Made by a program: the position numbers and the translations under genes
NCBI RefSeq assembly: GCF_032884065.1
Contig: NW_027062914.1
Location: 1 to 64,000, forward strand
Length of the DNA stretch: 64,000 bases
Direction: 5' to 3'
Source: Artemia franciscana
Taxonomy: Eukaryota > Arthropoda > Branchiopoda > Anostraca > Artemiidae
Notes under the pieces: model-generated
Database searches by the model: none
What the model was told of the DNA's origin: nothing
What the model saw: only the letters and a program-made list of their open reading frames with translations
Shown: in pieces, positions 34,209 through 44,440 of the stretch
Position numbering within the stretch: the first letter of the stretch is position 1
Layout of the letters: every line of letters begins with the position of its first letter

Positions 34209-35830
34209 ATGGCACTTGGTATTAACCAAGTGACATATAGCAGTCGCCAATTCTGTCGGTCTGTCGGTCCCGGTTTTGCTACTTTAGGCACTTCCAGGTA
34301 AGCTAGGACGATGAAATTTCGCAAGCGTATCAGGGACCGGACCAGATTAAATTAGTAATAGTCGTTTTCCTGATTTGACCATCTGGGGGGAGTGGGGGCC
34401 CGGTTAATTCGCAAAAAATAGAAAAAATGAAGTATTTTTAACTTATCAGCGGGTGATTGGATCTTAATGAAATTTGATGTTTGAAATGATATTGTGTCTC
34501 ACAGCTTTTATTTTAAATCCCGACCTGATCTGACGACATTGGGGGGAGTTGGAGGGGGAAAACCTAAAGTCCCGGTTTTGCTACTTTAGGCACTTCCAGG
34601 TAAGCTAGGACGATGAAATTTGGCAAGCGTATCAGGGACCGGACCAGATTAAATTAGAAATAGTCGTTTTCCCGATTTGACCATCTGGGGGGGGGGAGTA
34701 GGGACCGGTTAATTCGGAAAAAATAGAAAAAAATGAAGTATTTTTAACTTATGAGCGGGTGATTGGATCTTGTGAAATTTGATGTTTGGAATGATATTGT
34801 GTCTCAGAGCTCTTTTTTAAATCCCGACTGGGTCTGATGACTTTGGGGGGAGTTGGAGGGGGGGAAACTAAAATCTTGGAAAACACTTAGAGTAGAGGGA
34901 TCGGGATGAAACTTGATGGGAAAAATGAGCGCAAGTCCCAGATACATGATTGACATAATCGGAACTGATTTGCTCTCTTTGGGGTAGTTGGGGGGGGGGG
35001 GAAGTAATTCTTAAAAATTAGAAAAATGAGGTATTTTCAACTTACGAACGGGTGATCGGATCTCAATGAAATTTGATGTTTAGAAGGATATCGTGTCTTA
35101 GAGCTCTTATTTTAAATCCCGACCGGATCTGGTGATGGGGACGGGGAGTTGGGAGGGGGAAACCTAAAACTTGGAAAACACTTAGAGTGGAGGGATCGGG
35201 ATGAAACATGGTGGGAAAAATAAACACAAGTCCTACATAGATGATTGACATAAACGGAACGGATCCGCTCTCTTTTGGGTAGTTGGGGGGGGGTATTTCT
35301 GAAAAAAATGAGGTATTTTTAACTTACGAACGGGTGATCGGATCTCAATGAAATTTGATATTTAGAAGGATATCGTGGCTCAGAGCTCTTATTTTAAACC
35401 CGACCGGATCTGGTGACATTGGGGGGAGGAGTTGGGAGGGAGAAACCTAAAAATTGGAAAACACTTAGAATGGAGGGATCGGGATGAAACTTGGTGGGGA
35501 AAAAAACACGAGTCCTAGATACATGATTGACATAACCAGAACGGATCCGCTCTCTTTGGGGTAGTTGGGGGGGTTAATTCTTAAAAATTAGAAAAAATGA
35601 GGTATTTTTAACTTACGAACGGGTGATTGGATCTCCATGAAACTTGATTTTTAGAAGGATATCGTGTCTCAAAGCTCTTATTTTAAATCCTGACCGGATC
35701 TGGTGACATTGGGGGAAGTTTGGGGTGGGGAGACCTAAAATGATGGGAAACGCTTAGATTGGAGGGATTGGGATGAAACTTGGTTGGAAAAATAAGCAGA
35801 AGTCTTGCATACGGAGGCTTGCACTCTCCG
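34209..35830 (+). mobile_element. Family Y element with internal tandem units
   Basis: It starts ATGGCACTTGGTATTAACC, which forms the 20-base hairpin CACTTGGTATTAACCAAGTG, followed by a tctgtcggtctgtc box. A 302-bp direct duplication starts at 34269 and 34571 (cccggttttgctac). It is followed by about four more units of about 280-290 bp marked by gaggtatttttaacttacga, G-runs, and ggatcgggatgaaac. The copy ends without the family's right terminus near 35830. No transposase frame. Confidence 0.8.
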
Positions 35831-36093
35831 TACGTCTCTGGGTAGTACATGTTAGTGTCTGTGTTTGAGTGTGTTATGTTTTTGATTAGTTTCATTTCTA
35901 AAAAAAAAAAAAAAAATGCAATTGTCAGTCGAACCAAAAGCGGTAACAACTTTTCATACTAGCCTTCTCAATTGAAAAAAAAATCCCTTTTGTGAAGTAA
36001 TTGGTATTAAACTTGTTTTTTATTCTGATGCTTTAGGAAATGTGTTAATACTTCTAAGAAAAAGTGTATTTAGATTCAAAGTTAATTTCAAAG

Positions 36094-37707
36094 AATCAAA
36101 CAGTTCGTGGTAACGAACTGTAGCAAGGAGCGACCCGGCTCAATAGTAACCAAAACTCAAAAAAATTGAATTTTGATACCAATAGATACATCAAAAGAAT
36201 CGCATTTTAATGCTGATTTTAAATATATAAGTTTACCCATCAAAAGTTACGAGCCTGAGAAAATTTGCGTTATTTTAAAAAACAGGGAACACCACCTATA
36301 GGTGGAAACACCACCTATAAGTCATAGAATATTAACGAAAATCACACCATCAGATTCAGCGTATCAGAGAACCCTACTGTAGAAGCGTCAAGCTCCTATC
36401 TACAAAAATGTGAAATTTAGTTTTTTTGCCAGAAGGCAGATCACGGATGCATGTTTATTTGTTTGTTTGTTTGTTTTTTTGTTTTTTTCCCCAGGGGTAA
36501 TCGTATCGACCCAGTTGTCCTAGAATGTTGCGATAGGGCTCATTCTAACGGAAATGAAAAGTTCTAGTGTCCTTTTTAAGTGACCAAAAAATTTGGAGGG
36601 CACCTAGGCCCCTTCCCATACTAATTATTTTCCTAAAGTCAACGGATCAAAATTATGAGATAGTCATTTTATTCAACGTAGTCGAAAAACCTTATAACAT
36701 GTCTTTGGGGACGACTTAATCCCCCACAGTCCCCGTGGGAGGGGCTACAAGTTACAAACTTTGACCAGTGCTTTACATATAGTAATGGTTACTGGGAAGT
36801 ATACAGGCGTCTTCAGGAGGATTTTTTAGTTAGGGAGGGGTTGAGAATAGGGGGATATGCTGGGGGAGCCTTCCATCGAGGAATATGTCATGGGGGAAGA
36901 AAATTTCCATGAAGGGAGCGCAGGATTTAGCCTACTACCATTATTAAAAAAAAAACAATGAAAAAATAAATTTGAAAAAGTTTTTTCAGCTGGAAGTAAG
37001 GAGCAGCATTGAAACTTGAAACGAACAGAAATTATTACCCATATGAGGGGCTCACCTCCTCCTAATACCTCGCTCTTTACGCTAAAGTATTTTTAGTAAT
37101 TTCAACTATTTATTCTATAGCTTTTGTGATTCAGGGGTCATGCTTAATGAATTGGGACAAAATTTAAGCTTTAGTGTAAAGAGCGAGGCACTGCCGAGGG
37201 GGCAAACCCCCTCATATATGTAATAAATTCATGAAAATTCAAAAGTTCTTTACGTAAGCTAATCTATAAGTTACGTATATCTTTTATTAATAAATAGATT
37301 CGTAAAACATTAAAAGCTCTAGTTGCCTTTTTAATTAACCAAAAAATCGGAGGGCATCTAGGCTTCCTCCCCCGCTCTTTTTTCTCAAAATCATTCGATC
37401 AAAATTATGAGAAAGCCATTTAGGCTAAAAAAAAATTTAAAAAATATCCAAATTTCGTTTTAATTATTCCTCTGCGGAGAGCCAAAATCTAAACATGCAT
37501 TGATTCAAAAACGTTCAGAAATTAAATTAAAAAAAAAAAACATTTTTTTTTAACTGAAAGTAAGGAGCGACATTAAAACTTAAAACGAACAGAAATTACT
37601 TCGTATATGAAAGGGGCTGCTTCCTCATCAACGCCCCGCTCTTTACGCTAAAGGTTTTACTGTTTTAAAACGAAGAGTTGAGAGAAAGAGACAAACTTTA
37701 GCGTAAA
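36094..37707 (+). mobile_element. Family X element, forward copy truncated in its foldback module
   Basis: It starts TCAAACAGTTCGTGG with a perfect family hairpin (36097-36116), and the whole body and second-type module follow (about 37030-37230). The first-type module begins at about 37553, but only its left arm, spacer and the first 20 bases of the right arm remain. The element breaks at 37707 inside gcgtaaagagcg. Small internal changes include a duplicated gtggaaacaccacctata at 36290-36320. Confidence 0.85.
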
Positions 37708-38060
37708 GAGCGTCTCCATTGCTTTGACAATTATGCTATGTGAAAGTGTGACGCTTCTCGTTGCCGAAAAAATTTTTTAAGGCGGTCTACGTTCAGCCCA
37801 GGGGCCCTAGTTTGGCCTTACCTGTTTTAAAGAATCTACTAGACTAAATGTTTTCTTCCGTCGTTCAACTGTTGAGTAACAGTCCTTGCTAACAAATTTT
37901 CGCTACTTACGTGCTATACCGACCACACTCAAATAGTGAAGTTAGGTTAATCATAATGAAACACACAAAAAACTGATGAAAATATAATACTTTAGTAACC
38001 AAATTATGGAAGCTATAATAGAGAATTATGTAAAGCAGGAAAATTATGGAAATATTTAAG
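37708..38060. other. Older dispersed repeat segment
   Basis: About 37785-37935 is a diverged relative of the 150-bp tandem unit that follows (gcccaggggcc, then aaagaatctactagactaaa). About 37913-38045 is repeated in reverse at about 55690-55835, sharing aggttaat-ataatga and ttatggaagctataatagag. Confidence 0.55.
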
Positions 38061-38358
38061 GCTGCCATTGTGCAGCCCAGGGGCCGTAGGCTGGTCTTGC
38101 CTATTTTAAAGAATCTACTAGACTAAAGGTTTTCTTCCGTTATTCAGTTATTAAATAAGAGTCTTTGCTTACAAATTTACGGTAAATAATGCCGAAGACC
38201 ACACTGCCACGCTGCCATTGTGCAGCCCAGGGGCCGTAGGCTGGTCTTACCTATTTTAAAGAATCTACTAGACTAAAGGTTTTCTTCCGTTGTTCAATTA
38301 TTAAATAAGAGTCTTTGCTTACAAATTTACGGTAAATAATGACGAAGACCACACTGCC
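38061..38358. repeat. Tandem duplication, 150-bp unit
   Basis: Two nearly identical units start at 38061 and 38211 (gctgccattgtgcagcccag). An older diverged unit lies upstream at about 37785-37935. Each unit contains, on the minus strand, a splice-donor-like AATAG/GTAAG sequence, but no open frame of note. Confidence 0.88.
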
Positions 38359-38374
38359 TTTCCATAATACAACT

Positions 38375-38710
38375 AAAGAAGAGAGAATAATGAGGACTTT
38401 TTTCCCAAGACAGTGAACCAACAAAAACTATTTGAATATATGAAAAACTGAAAACTATGAAATATATGAACAACTATTTGTCGGCCCTATATCTAAGGGC
38501 TGTCTTCAGTAAAGAAAATAATAAACAATAAAACACTTACAATAAAAATTTTTGGTTAAAAATTGATTCTTTTTTTTTTTAAATAGCCTTGGCAGCATTA
38601 CTTCTTAACGAAAAGTTCAGTCAAGACTGTGTGATAAAAGCTAACATTTTACAAGCTAAAAAGGTTCATTCATTGAACTAACTGTATTTATTAAAAATTG
38701 GAATAATTTC
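38375..38710 (-). repeat. Second copy of the hammerhead-like dispersed segment
   Basis: This is the reverse-oriented counterpart of 15490-15800. Its core on the minus strand reads CTGAAGACAGCCC, a loop, then GGGCCGACAAATAG (about 38478-38512). The stem is weakened by one mismatch and the GAAA box is damaged. Flanking landmarks (ccaagacagtgaaccaacaa, gttcattcattgaactaactg) are shared with the other copy. Confidence 0.5.
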
Positions 38711-38833
38711 TTATTGCGATATTTGCCTTCTCTGCGGCTAATCTTGTAGTTCTTTTGGGATTGGGATTGTTTTTATTCGTTCCTATTTTTGTTTTATTTT
38801 GAATTAGATTATTTTCTATAATTAATTTTGTGT

Positions 38834-38921
38834 ACATAGGGTTGAGTGTGTGCGAAACGAAACTTAAATAATAATACATCCTTGAATAGAGACTTGGGTG
38901 AATACACACTCAACCCTATGT
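38834..38921. repeat. Perfect 18-bp inverted repeat, 52-bp loop
   Basis: The left arm acatagggttgagtgtgt (38834-38851) is exactly complementary to acacactcaaccctatgt (38904-38921). It is not linked to the X or Y families. It could be the core of a small hairpin element or a structured RNA. Confidence 0.8.
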
Positions 38922-39218
38922 GCGTCTGATCTGAGTCGCAACAATAAACGAAAGTAAGAGATTCTTGCAAGGCTATGACTAGGTTATTGGTTCATCCCTA
39001 AGCCCCTTGAGTGTTGGTGATCGCTAAACAATCAAATAATTTTTTAAGTTGAATAAAAATTCAATTCTGGGTTAAGAATGAAGTGAATGATAAAGCGGCG
39101 AGTCTATTAGTGAAGACAGACTTACTTTGATTTTTACACGTTACACTTTTTTGAGTGTAACCTGATAAATACCGCAAGGATAAGAACCGAATTTTAACGG
39201 TTTTCCACAGCTAATAAT

Positions 39219-39540
39219 AGCGCAAACAGTAGTAACCATGTTCAGCAGGAAATGGAGGGGCAAACAACAGGAAGAAAACGGACAAGGAAAATTTTTTTTG
39301 GCGAGTTTTTGCATCTTTGTTCATTTCTTCCGTTCCAAAAACGAAAAAAAAAACACTTTTTAGCAACACTCGAGAAGTTAGCGCAAACAGTAGTAACCAT
39401 GTTCAGCAGGAAATGGAGTGGCAAACAACAGGAAGAAAACGGACAAGGAAAATTTTTTTTGGCGAGTTTTTGCATCTTTGTTCATTTCTTCCGTTCCAAA
39501 AACGAAAAAAAAACACTATTTAGCAACACTCGAAAACGTA
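39219..39540. repeat. Tandem duplication, 161-bp unit
   Basis: Two near-identical copies start at 39219 and 39380 (agcgcaaacagtagtaacc). The 98-codon plus-strand frame across them is a by-product of the duplication and repeats itself in two frames. The sequence following the second copy (39550-39638) has a short frame ending in an acidic tail (GEEVDDDEVP-stop). A related segment lies at about 58640-58740. Confidence 0.88.
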
Positions 39541-40977
39541 AAAAATAGATATGCTTGGTTTTGACAAAGGACAGCTGAACTGTGAAATTGAATTAGAAGA
39601 TCACCTTGGAGAAGAAGTTGATGATGATGAAGTACCATAAAATATGAATACAAAAGCATGAGAAGTTACGCGAAAATATTTTATTTCAGCTTACACAAAA
39701 AATTAATGTACCCAGTTTTAGGGAATATCCTGTTTCCAACATCCCAATTGTTATAACAATTTGTTTATTGGAACGCAGGAATAGAGTTGTCAACTATAAA
39801 AAGGCTGTTGCGGACAGTTATTGAAATATCATACTAACTGGTAGGGAAAGTTAGGAATTCTAGTGTTTTCCCATAGGTTCTTAGAAAACCATTTGTAGAA
39901 CTGTGCGTACCGAGCTCGAATACTGTTGCAGAACCCTGTTGTGTTATGAGTTTCTTGAAGCTATATGAAAAGACATTGCTCAAGTAAAGTGAAATGACGG
40001 CGAAAAAGGAAAAAATGAGACACATAGTACCATAAAGGTAAAACTATACTAAGGTAAAAGGTAAAGGTAAGGTAACTATTATACTATACTAAGGTAACTA
40101 CACTAAGGTAAGGTAAAACTATACTAAAGGTAAAGGTGAAACTATACTAAGGTAAAAGGTAAAGGTAAGGTAGCTATTATACTATACTAAGGTACCTACA
40201 CTAAGGTAAGGTAAAACTATATAAAGGTATACTAAAGGTAAAACTATACTAAAGAAAACTGATCTGTTTCGGTGGATGCTTGAATTAAGTTGGTCTTTTT
40301 TAGTTTTGATAGAAAACACTTACATTCATGTGGGAGGGGGCGGTAAAATGGGTTCATGGGGGAAGAAGTTGTCCATCTGCCCCATAGCAAATTACACCCC
40401 TGGTTCTCTTACCTCTTGAAAGCGACTTTCAGGGATATATCTACAATCAATTGATGGTCTGAAGATGGGTATATCTTGTTTCTTGGGATTCTTGTTGATG
40501 AATTTTTTCCCAGGATCAGTTATAAAAAACCTGTATCATTGTTTGATTCAGTCTTAAGTCTCTTATTGCCATATAATATGGATGTTAACCCTTTCATCCT
40601 TTCCAGAACCAATCTAAGATATATTACAAAGTGAGGAAATTTTTCCTTGAAAATTATGTTTCTGCTGCTAAGCCATTGTTTGATTAGGGGATGCTTTATA
40701 TTTTGTCATTTTCGCTTTTCACTATCTTTTAACTACACAGTAATGTCCTTACGGCTCTCAGAACTAGTACGTCTTTTTTCTCTGATTAATATCCTAATCA
40801 CCTTCGTAATTGGCAACATTTTTTTGCCATTCAACGGTCAGATCGGACTCCTATTCTCTGGCTACCCGTCATGCAGCCTAGAATACTCTACCCAAGTCAG
40901 CTAAAAGGTGCCACTCCTTTGGTACGATCAAAAGGTGAAAACACATTTTTGACCAATAATTTTTTTTTACTGTTTTA
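39541..40977. other. Gene-free stretch apart from a minisatellite
   Basis: No gene recognised. The minisatellite at 40027-40256 is listed separately. An 85-codon plus frame (40647-40904) is hydrophobic but matches no known membrane protein and lacks coding signals. Confidence 0.35.
40027..40256. repeat. Minisatellite of 'aaactatactaaggtaaggt' type
   Basis: It consists of imperfect repeats of actatactaaggta, ggtaaaggta and aaggtaaggta motifs, with a larger repeat of about 110 bp (40035-40140 versus 40138-40250). Confidence 0.85.
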
Positions 40978-43385
40978 ATGGCACTTGTTATTAACCAAGT
41001 GACATATAGCGATCGCAAATTCTGTCGGTCTGTCTGTCGGTCTGTCTGTCCCGGTTTTGCTACTTTAGGCACTTCCAGGTAAGCTAGGACGATGAAATTT
41101 GGCAGGCGTATCAGGGACCGAACCAAATTAAATTAGAAATAGTCGTTTTTGTGATTTGACCATCTAGGGGAGTGGGGGGGGGTCGGTTAATTCGGAAAAA
41201 TAGAAAAAATTAAATATTTTTAACTTACGAAAGGGTGATGGGATCTTAATGAAATTTGATGTTTGGAAGGATATGGTGTCTCAGAACTCTTATTTTAAAT
41301 CACGACCAGATTCTTTTACATGGGGGGAGTCGGTGGGAATCTAAAATCTTGGAAAACGCTTAGAATGGACGAATCGGGATGAAACTTGGTGGGAAAAATA
41401 AGCAGAAGTCCTAGATACGTGATTGACATAACTGGAACGGATCTGCTCTGTATGGGGGAGTTGGGGGAGGGGTTAATTCTGAAAATTAGAAAAAATGAGA
41501 TATTTTTAACTTACGAAGGAGTGACCGGATCTTAATGAAATTTGAAGTTTGGAAGAATATCGTGTCTCAGAGCTCTTATTTTAAATCCTGACTGGATCCG
41601 GTGACATTGGGGGGAATTGAGGGGGGAACCTAAAATCTCGGAAAACGCTTAAGAGTTGAGAGATCGGGATGAAACTTGGTGGTAAAAATAATCATAAGTC
41701 CTAGATACGTGATTGAAATAACCGGAACGGATCCGCTCTCTTTGGGGAGTTGGCGGAGGAGGATTAATTCTGAAAAATTAAAAAAATGAGGTATTTTTAT
41801 CTTACGAAGGAGTGAAAGGATCTTAATCAAATTTGACGTTTAGAAGGATATTGTGTCTCAGAGCTCTTATTTTAAATCCCGAACGGATCCGGTGAGGGAA
41901 GTTGGGAGGGGCGGAACCTAAAATCGTGGATAATGCTTAGAGTGGAGGGATTGGGATGAAACTTGGCAGGAAAAATAAGCACAAGTCCTAGATACACGAT
42001 TGACTTAACCGGAACGGATCTGCTCTCTTTGGGGGAGTTGAGGGGAGTGTTAATTCTAAAAGATTAGAAAAAATGAGGTATTTTTGACTTACGAAAGAGT
42101 GATCGGATCTTAATGAAATTTCATATTTAGAAGGATCTCAAAACTCAGATCTCTTATTTTAAATGCCGACTGGATCCAGTGTCATTAAGGGGGGGGGGTA
42201 TTGGAAAACGCTTAAAGCGGAGAGATCAGGATGAAACTTGGTGGAAAGAATAAGCACAAGTCCAAGATAGGTGACTGACATAACCGGACCGAATCCACTC
42301 TCTTTGGTGGAGTTGGGGGGAGGGGAGTAATTTGGAAAAATTAGAAAAAATGAGGTATTTGTAACTTACGAAAGGGTGATGAGATCTTAATGAAATTTGA
42401 TATTTAGAAGGATCTTGTGCTTTAGAACTCTCATTTTAAATCTCGACCAGATCCGGTGACGTTGAAGGGAGTTGGAGGGGGAAACCGGAATTCTTGGAAA
42501 ACTTGAAAATCGAGGTATCTTACGAATGGGTGATCGGATCTTAATGAAACGTGATATATAGAAGAATCTTATGTCTCAGATGCTCCATTTTCAATTCGAA
42601 TCGGATCTGGGGACATAGCAGGTTGGAGGGGGGAAAAAGAAATCTTGGAAAACCCTTCGAGTGGAGAGATCGGGATGAAATTTGATGGGAACAATAAGCA
42701 CAACTTATAGATACGAGATTGACATAGTTGGTACGGATCCGTTCTCTTTGAGGGAGCTGGGCGTTGTTAATTTGGAAAAATCAGAAAAATTGAGGTATTT
42801 TTAACTTAAGTACGGGTGACCGGATCTTAATGAAATTTGATATTTAGGAGGAACTCATGTCTCAGAGCTCTTATTTCAAATCCCGACCAAATCTTTTGAC
42901 ATTGGGGCGAGTTGGAAAGGGAAACCGGAAATCTTGGAAAACGCTTATAAATGTCGTAAATACGTGATTGACATAACCGGACTGGATCCACTTTCTTTGG
43001 TGGAGTTAGGTGGTGGGGTTCAGTGCTTTGGCGAGTTTGGTGCTTCTGGACGTGCTAGGACGATGAAAATTGGTAGGCGTGTCAGGGAGCTGCAAAAATT
43101 GACTTGATAAAGTCGTTTTCCCCGATTCGACCATCTTGGGGGGCTGAAGGGAGAGGAAAAATTAGAAAGATTGAGGTATTTTTAACTTACGAGTGGGTGA
43201 TCGGATCTTAATGAATTTTGATATTTAGAAGGACTCGTGACTCAGAGCTCTTATTTTAAATCTCGACCGGCATTAAGCCTCTAATTTTCCTTTTAAAACA
43301 ATCTTATGATTCTTAAAATTTTGCTAGAGCTCACACTATATGAGCTCTTTGTTCTTGGCTCTTCCTACCTCGTCACAAGTGCCAT
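40978..43385 (+). mobile_element. Family Y element, longest copy with both ends
   Basis: The ends are the inverted decamers ATGGCACTTG (40978-40987) and CAAGTGCCAT (43376-43385). Next to the left end lie the hairpin CACTTGTTATTAACCAAGTG, a gcgatcgc box and tctgtcggtctgtc repeats. The interior is a series of diverged units of about 280 bp, each with a gaggtatttttaacttacga landmark, a ggatcttaatgaaatttgat landmark, ctcagagctcttattttaaat, a G-run and gggatgaaacttggtgg. The family end ctcttggctcttc...cctcgtca is present. There is no transposase, so mobilisation would need an autonomous partner. Confidence 0.85.
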
Positions 43386-43894
43386 ATGATCTCTTAGCTC
43401 TTGTTTTTTTGGTATTTTTCATATATTTTTTCTACCCCTCCCTCCTTGGGAAAGACATCTTTGGGCATGTTTGAAACGTATGGGTTGGGTACTTTTCATT
43501 GCTCGTATCTAACCTCAATTTGGCTTTGTTTTGCGGCTGGTAATAAGGGGTGGACGACAATGCACCATTCTTTTGGTTTAGTGTGTGTTATCATTTTATT
43601 GTTTTTTGTCCTCTATATTATCGGCCACAAGACCTTGCAGAGGATTAAGATGGTGAATTTTTCCTATTTTTTTTTTCTTTTTAGATAGTTAAACTCTGAA
43701 ATTTCCAGTTTCGTCAATACCAGTTTCAAACATTTTTTTTTTCCAAGCTTGTATTTTATTGAATTTCCCACCCTATAAATACGTTTCTAAGGATTGTTAT
43801 CTAACAATTTTCTGAGCAGACATTGCTGTTGTACAAATGTAAAATTGTTGGCAAGCATTCTTAGCTATTAATTGGGTAAGGTAATATGGTAAAG
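43386..43894. other. Short gene-free stretch
   Basis: Starts with the Y-family distal sequence (atgatctcttagctcttg). A 95-codon hydrophobic plus frame (43401-43688) contains no recognisable motif. Confidence 0.35.
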
Positions 43895-44205
43895 AATACG
43901 GCATTAGACTTTACAGTCCCTACCGGCGGTTCTGATCTCCGTTTCTTGGTCCTTCAGTCAGGAAGTGCAATGGGGGGTTTGGGGCCAACCATCCTGTGCT
44001 TTCGCACACCCTTCCTGTTTACGTTCCCCAGATTTCTCCAGATACCCATTAAGAGCTGGGTCGACTCTGGCTGAGCTTACACAGTCACGCCACTGACACC
44101 GTCTCAAGCTAATTAATTGGGTACACTAGGAGTCGAACCCTCGCCTTCTCTGACAAAGGATCCTGAAACCAGCGCACCAATCCACTCAACCAAGACGGCT
44201 CTGGG
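43895..44205 (-). mobile_element. tRNA-derived SINE, minus strand
   Basis: On the minus strand the head (44205 down to about 44118) is tRNA-like. It has an A-box-like GGTTGAGTGG (44191-44182), a B-box GGGTTCGACTCC (44140-44129) and a tRNA-Leu-like middle (gcgctggtttcaggatcc). The body continues with a ggtgtcagtggcgtgactg segment, ccagctcttaatgggta and gaagggtgtgcgaaagcac, to about 43895. It has internal Pol III promoter boxes but no tRNA cloverleaf of its own. Single copy in this window. Confidence 0.75.
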
Positions 44206-44307
44206 TGCTGGAAAAAAAAACTTAGAGAACACAGAAAGTATTATAGTTTACTTCAGGGAATACTTTAGAGTATATTATAGTGTATTAGTATATTTAGAGT
44301 ATATATA

Positions 44308-44440
44308 TCGGTAAAATGCTACTTTTTTAATTCTTGCTATCTCGAAAAGTAGCTGAGTTAGGCCAATAAAAATTTCAGGAACAAACAAGGCAAAAAACAT
44401 ACTCCAGAAATATATTACTAAGCTACTATGCCTATCTTTT
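44308..44440 (+). mobile_element. Diverged arm of the CGGTAAAATTCTAG foldback family
   Basis: Begins cggtaaaatgctac, followed by aattcttgctatctcg, gagttagg and aatttcagga in the same order as the 882-1510 element, with no partner arm. Older than the copy at 30543. Confidence 0.5.

Noticed and set aside
39242..39548. 98-codon plus-strand frame
   Set aside because: It is produced by reading the 161-bp duplication in two frames; no independent evidence of coding.
44118..44205. Functional tRNA gene
   Set aside because: Only the A and B boxes are tRNA-like. The anticodon arm and acceptor stem do not fold properly and a SINE body follows.
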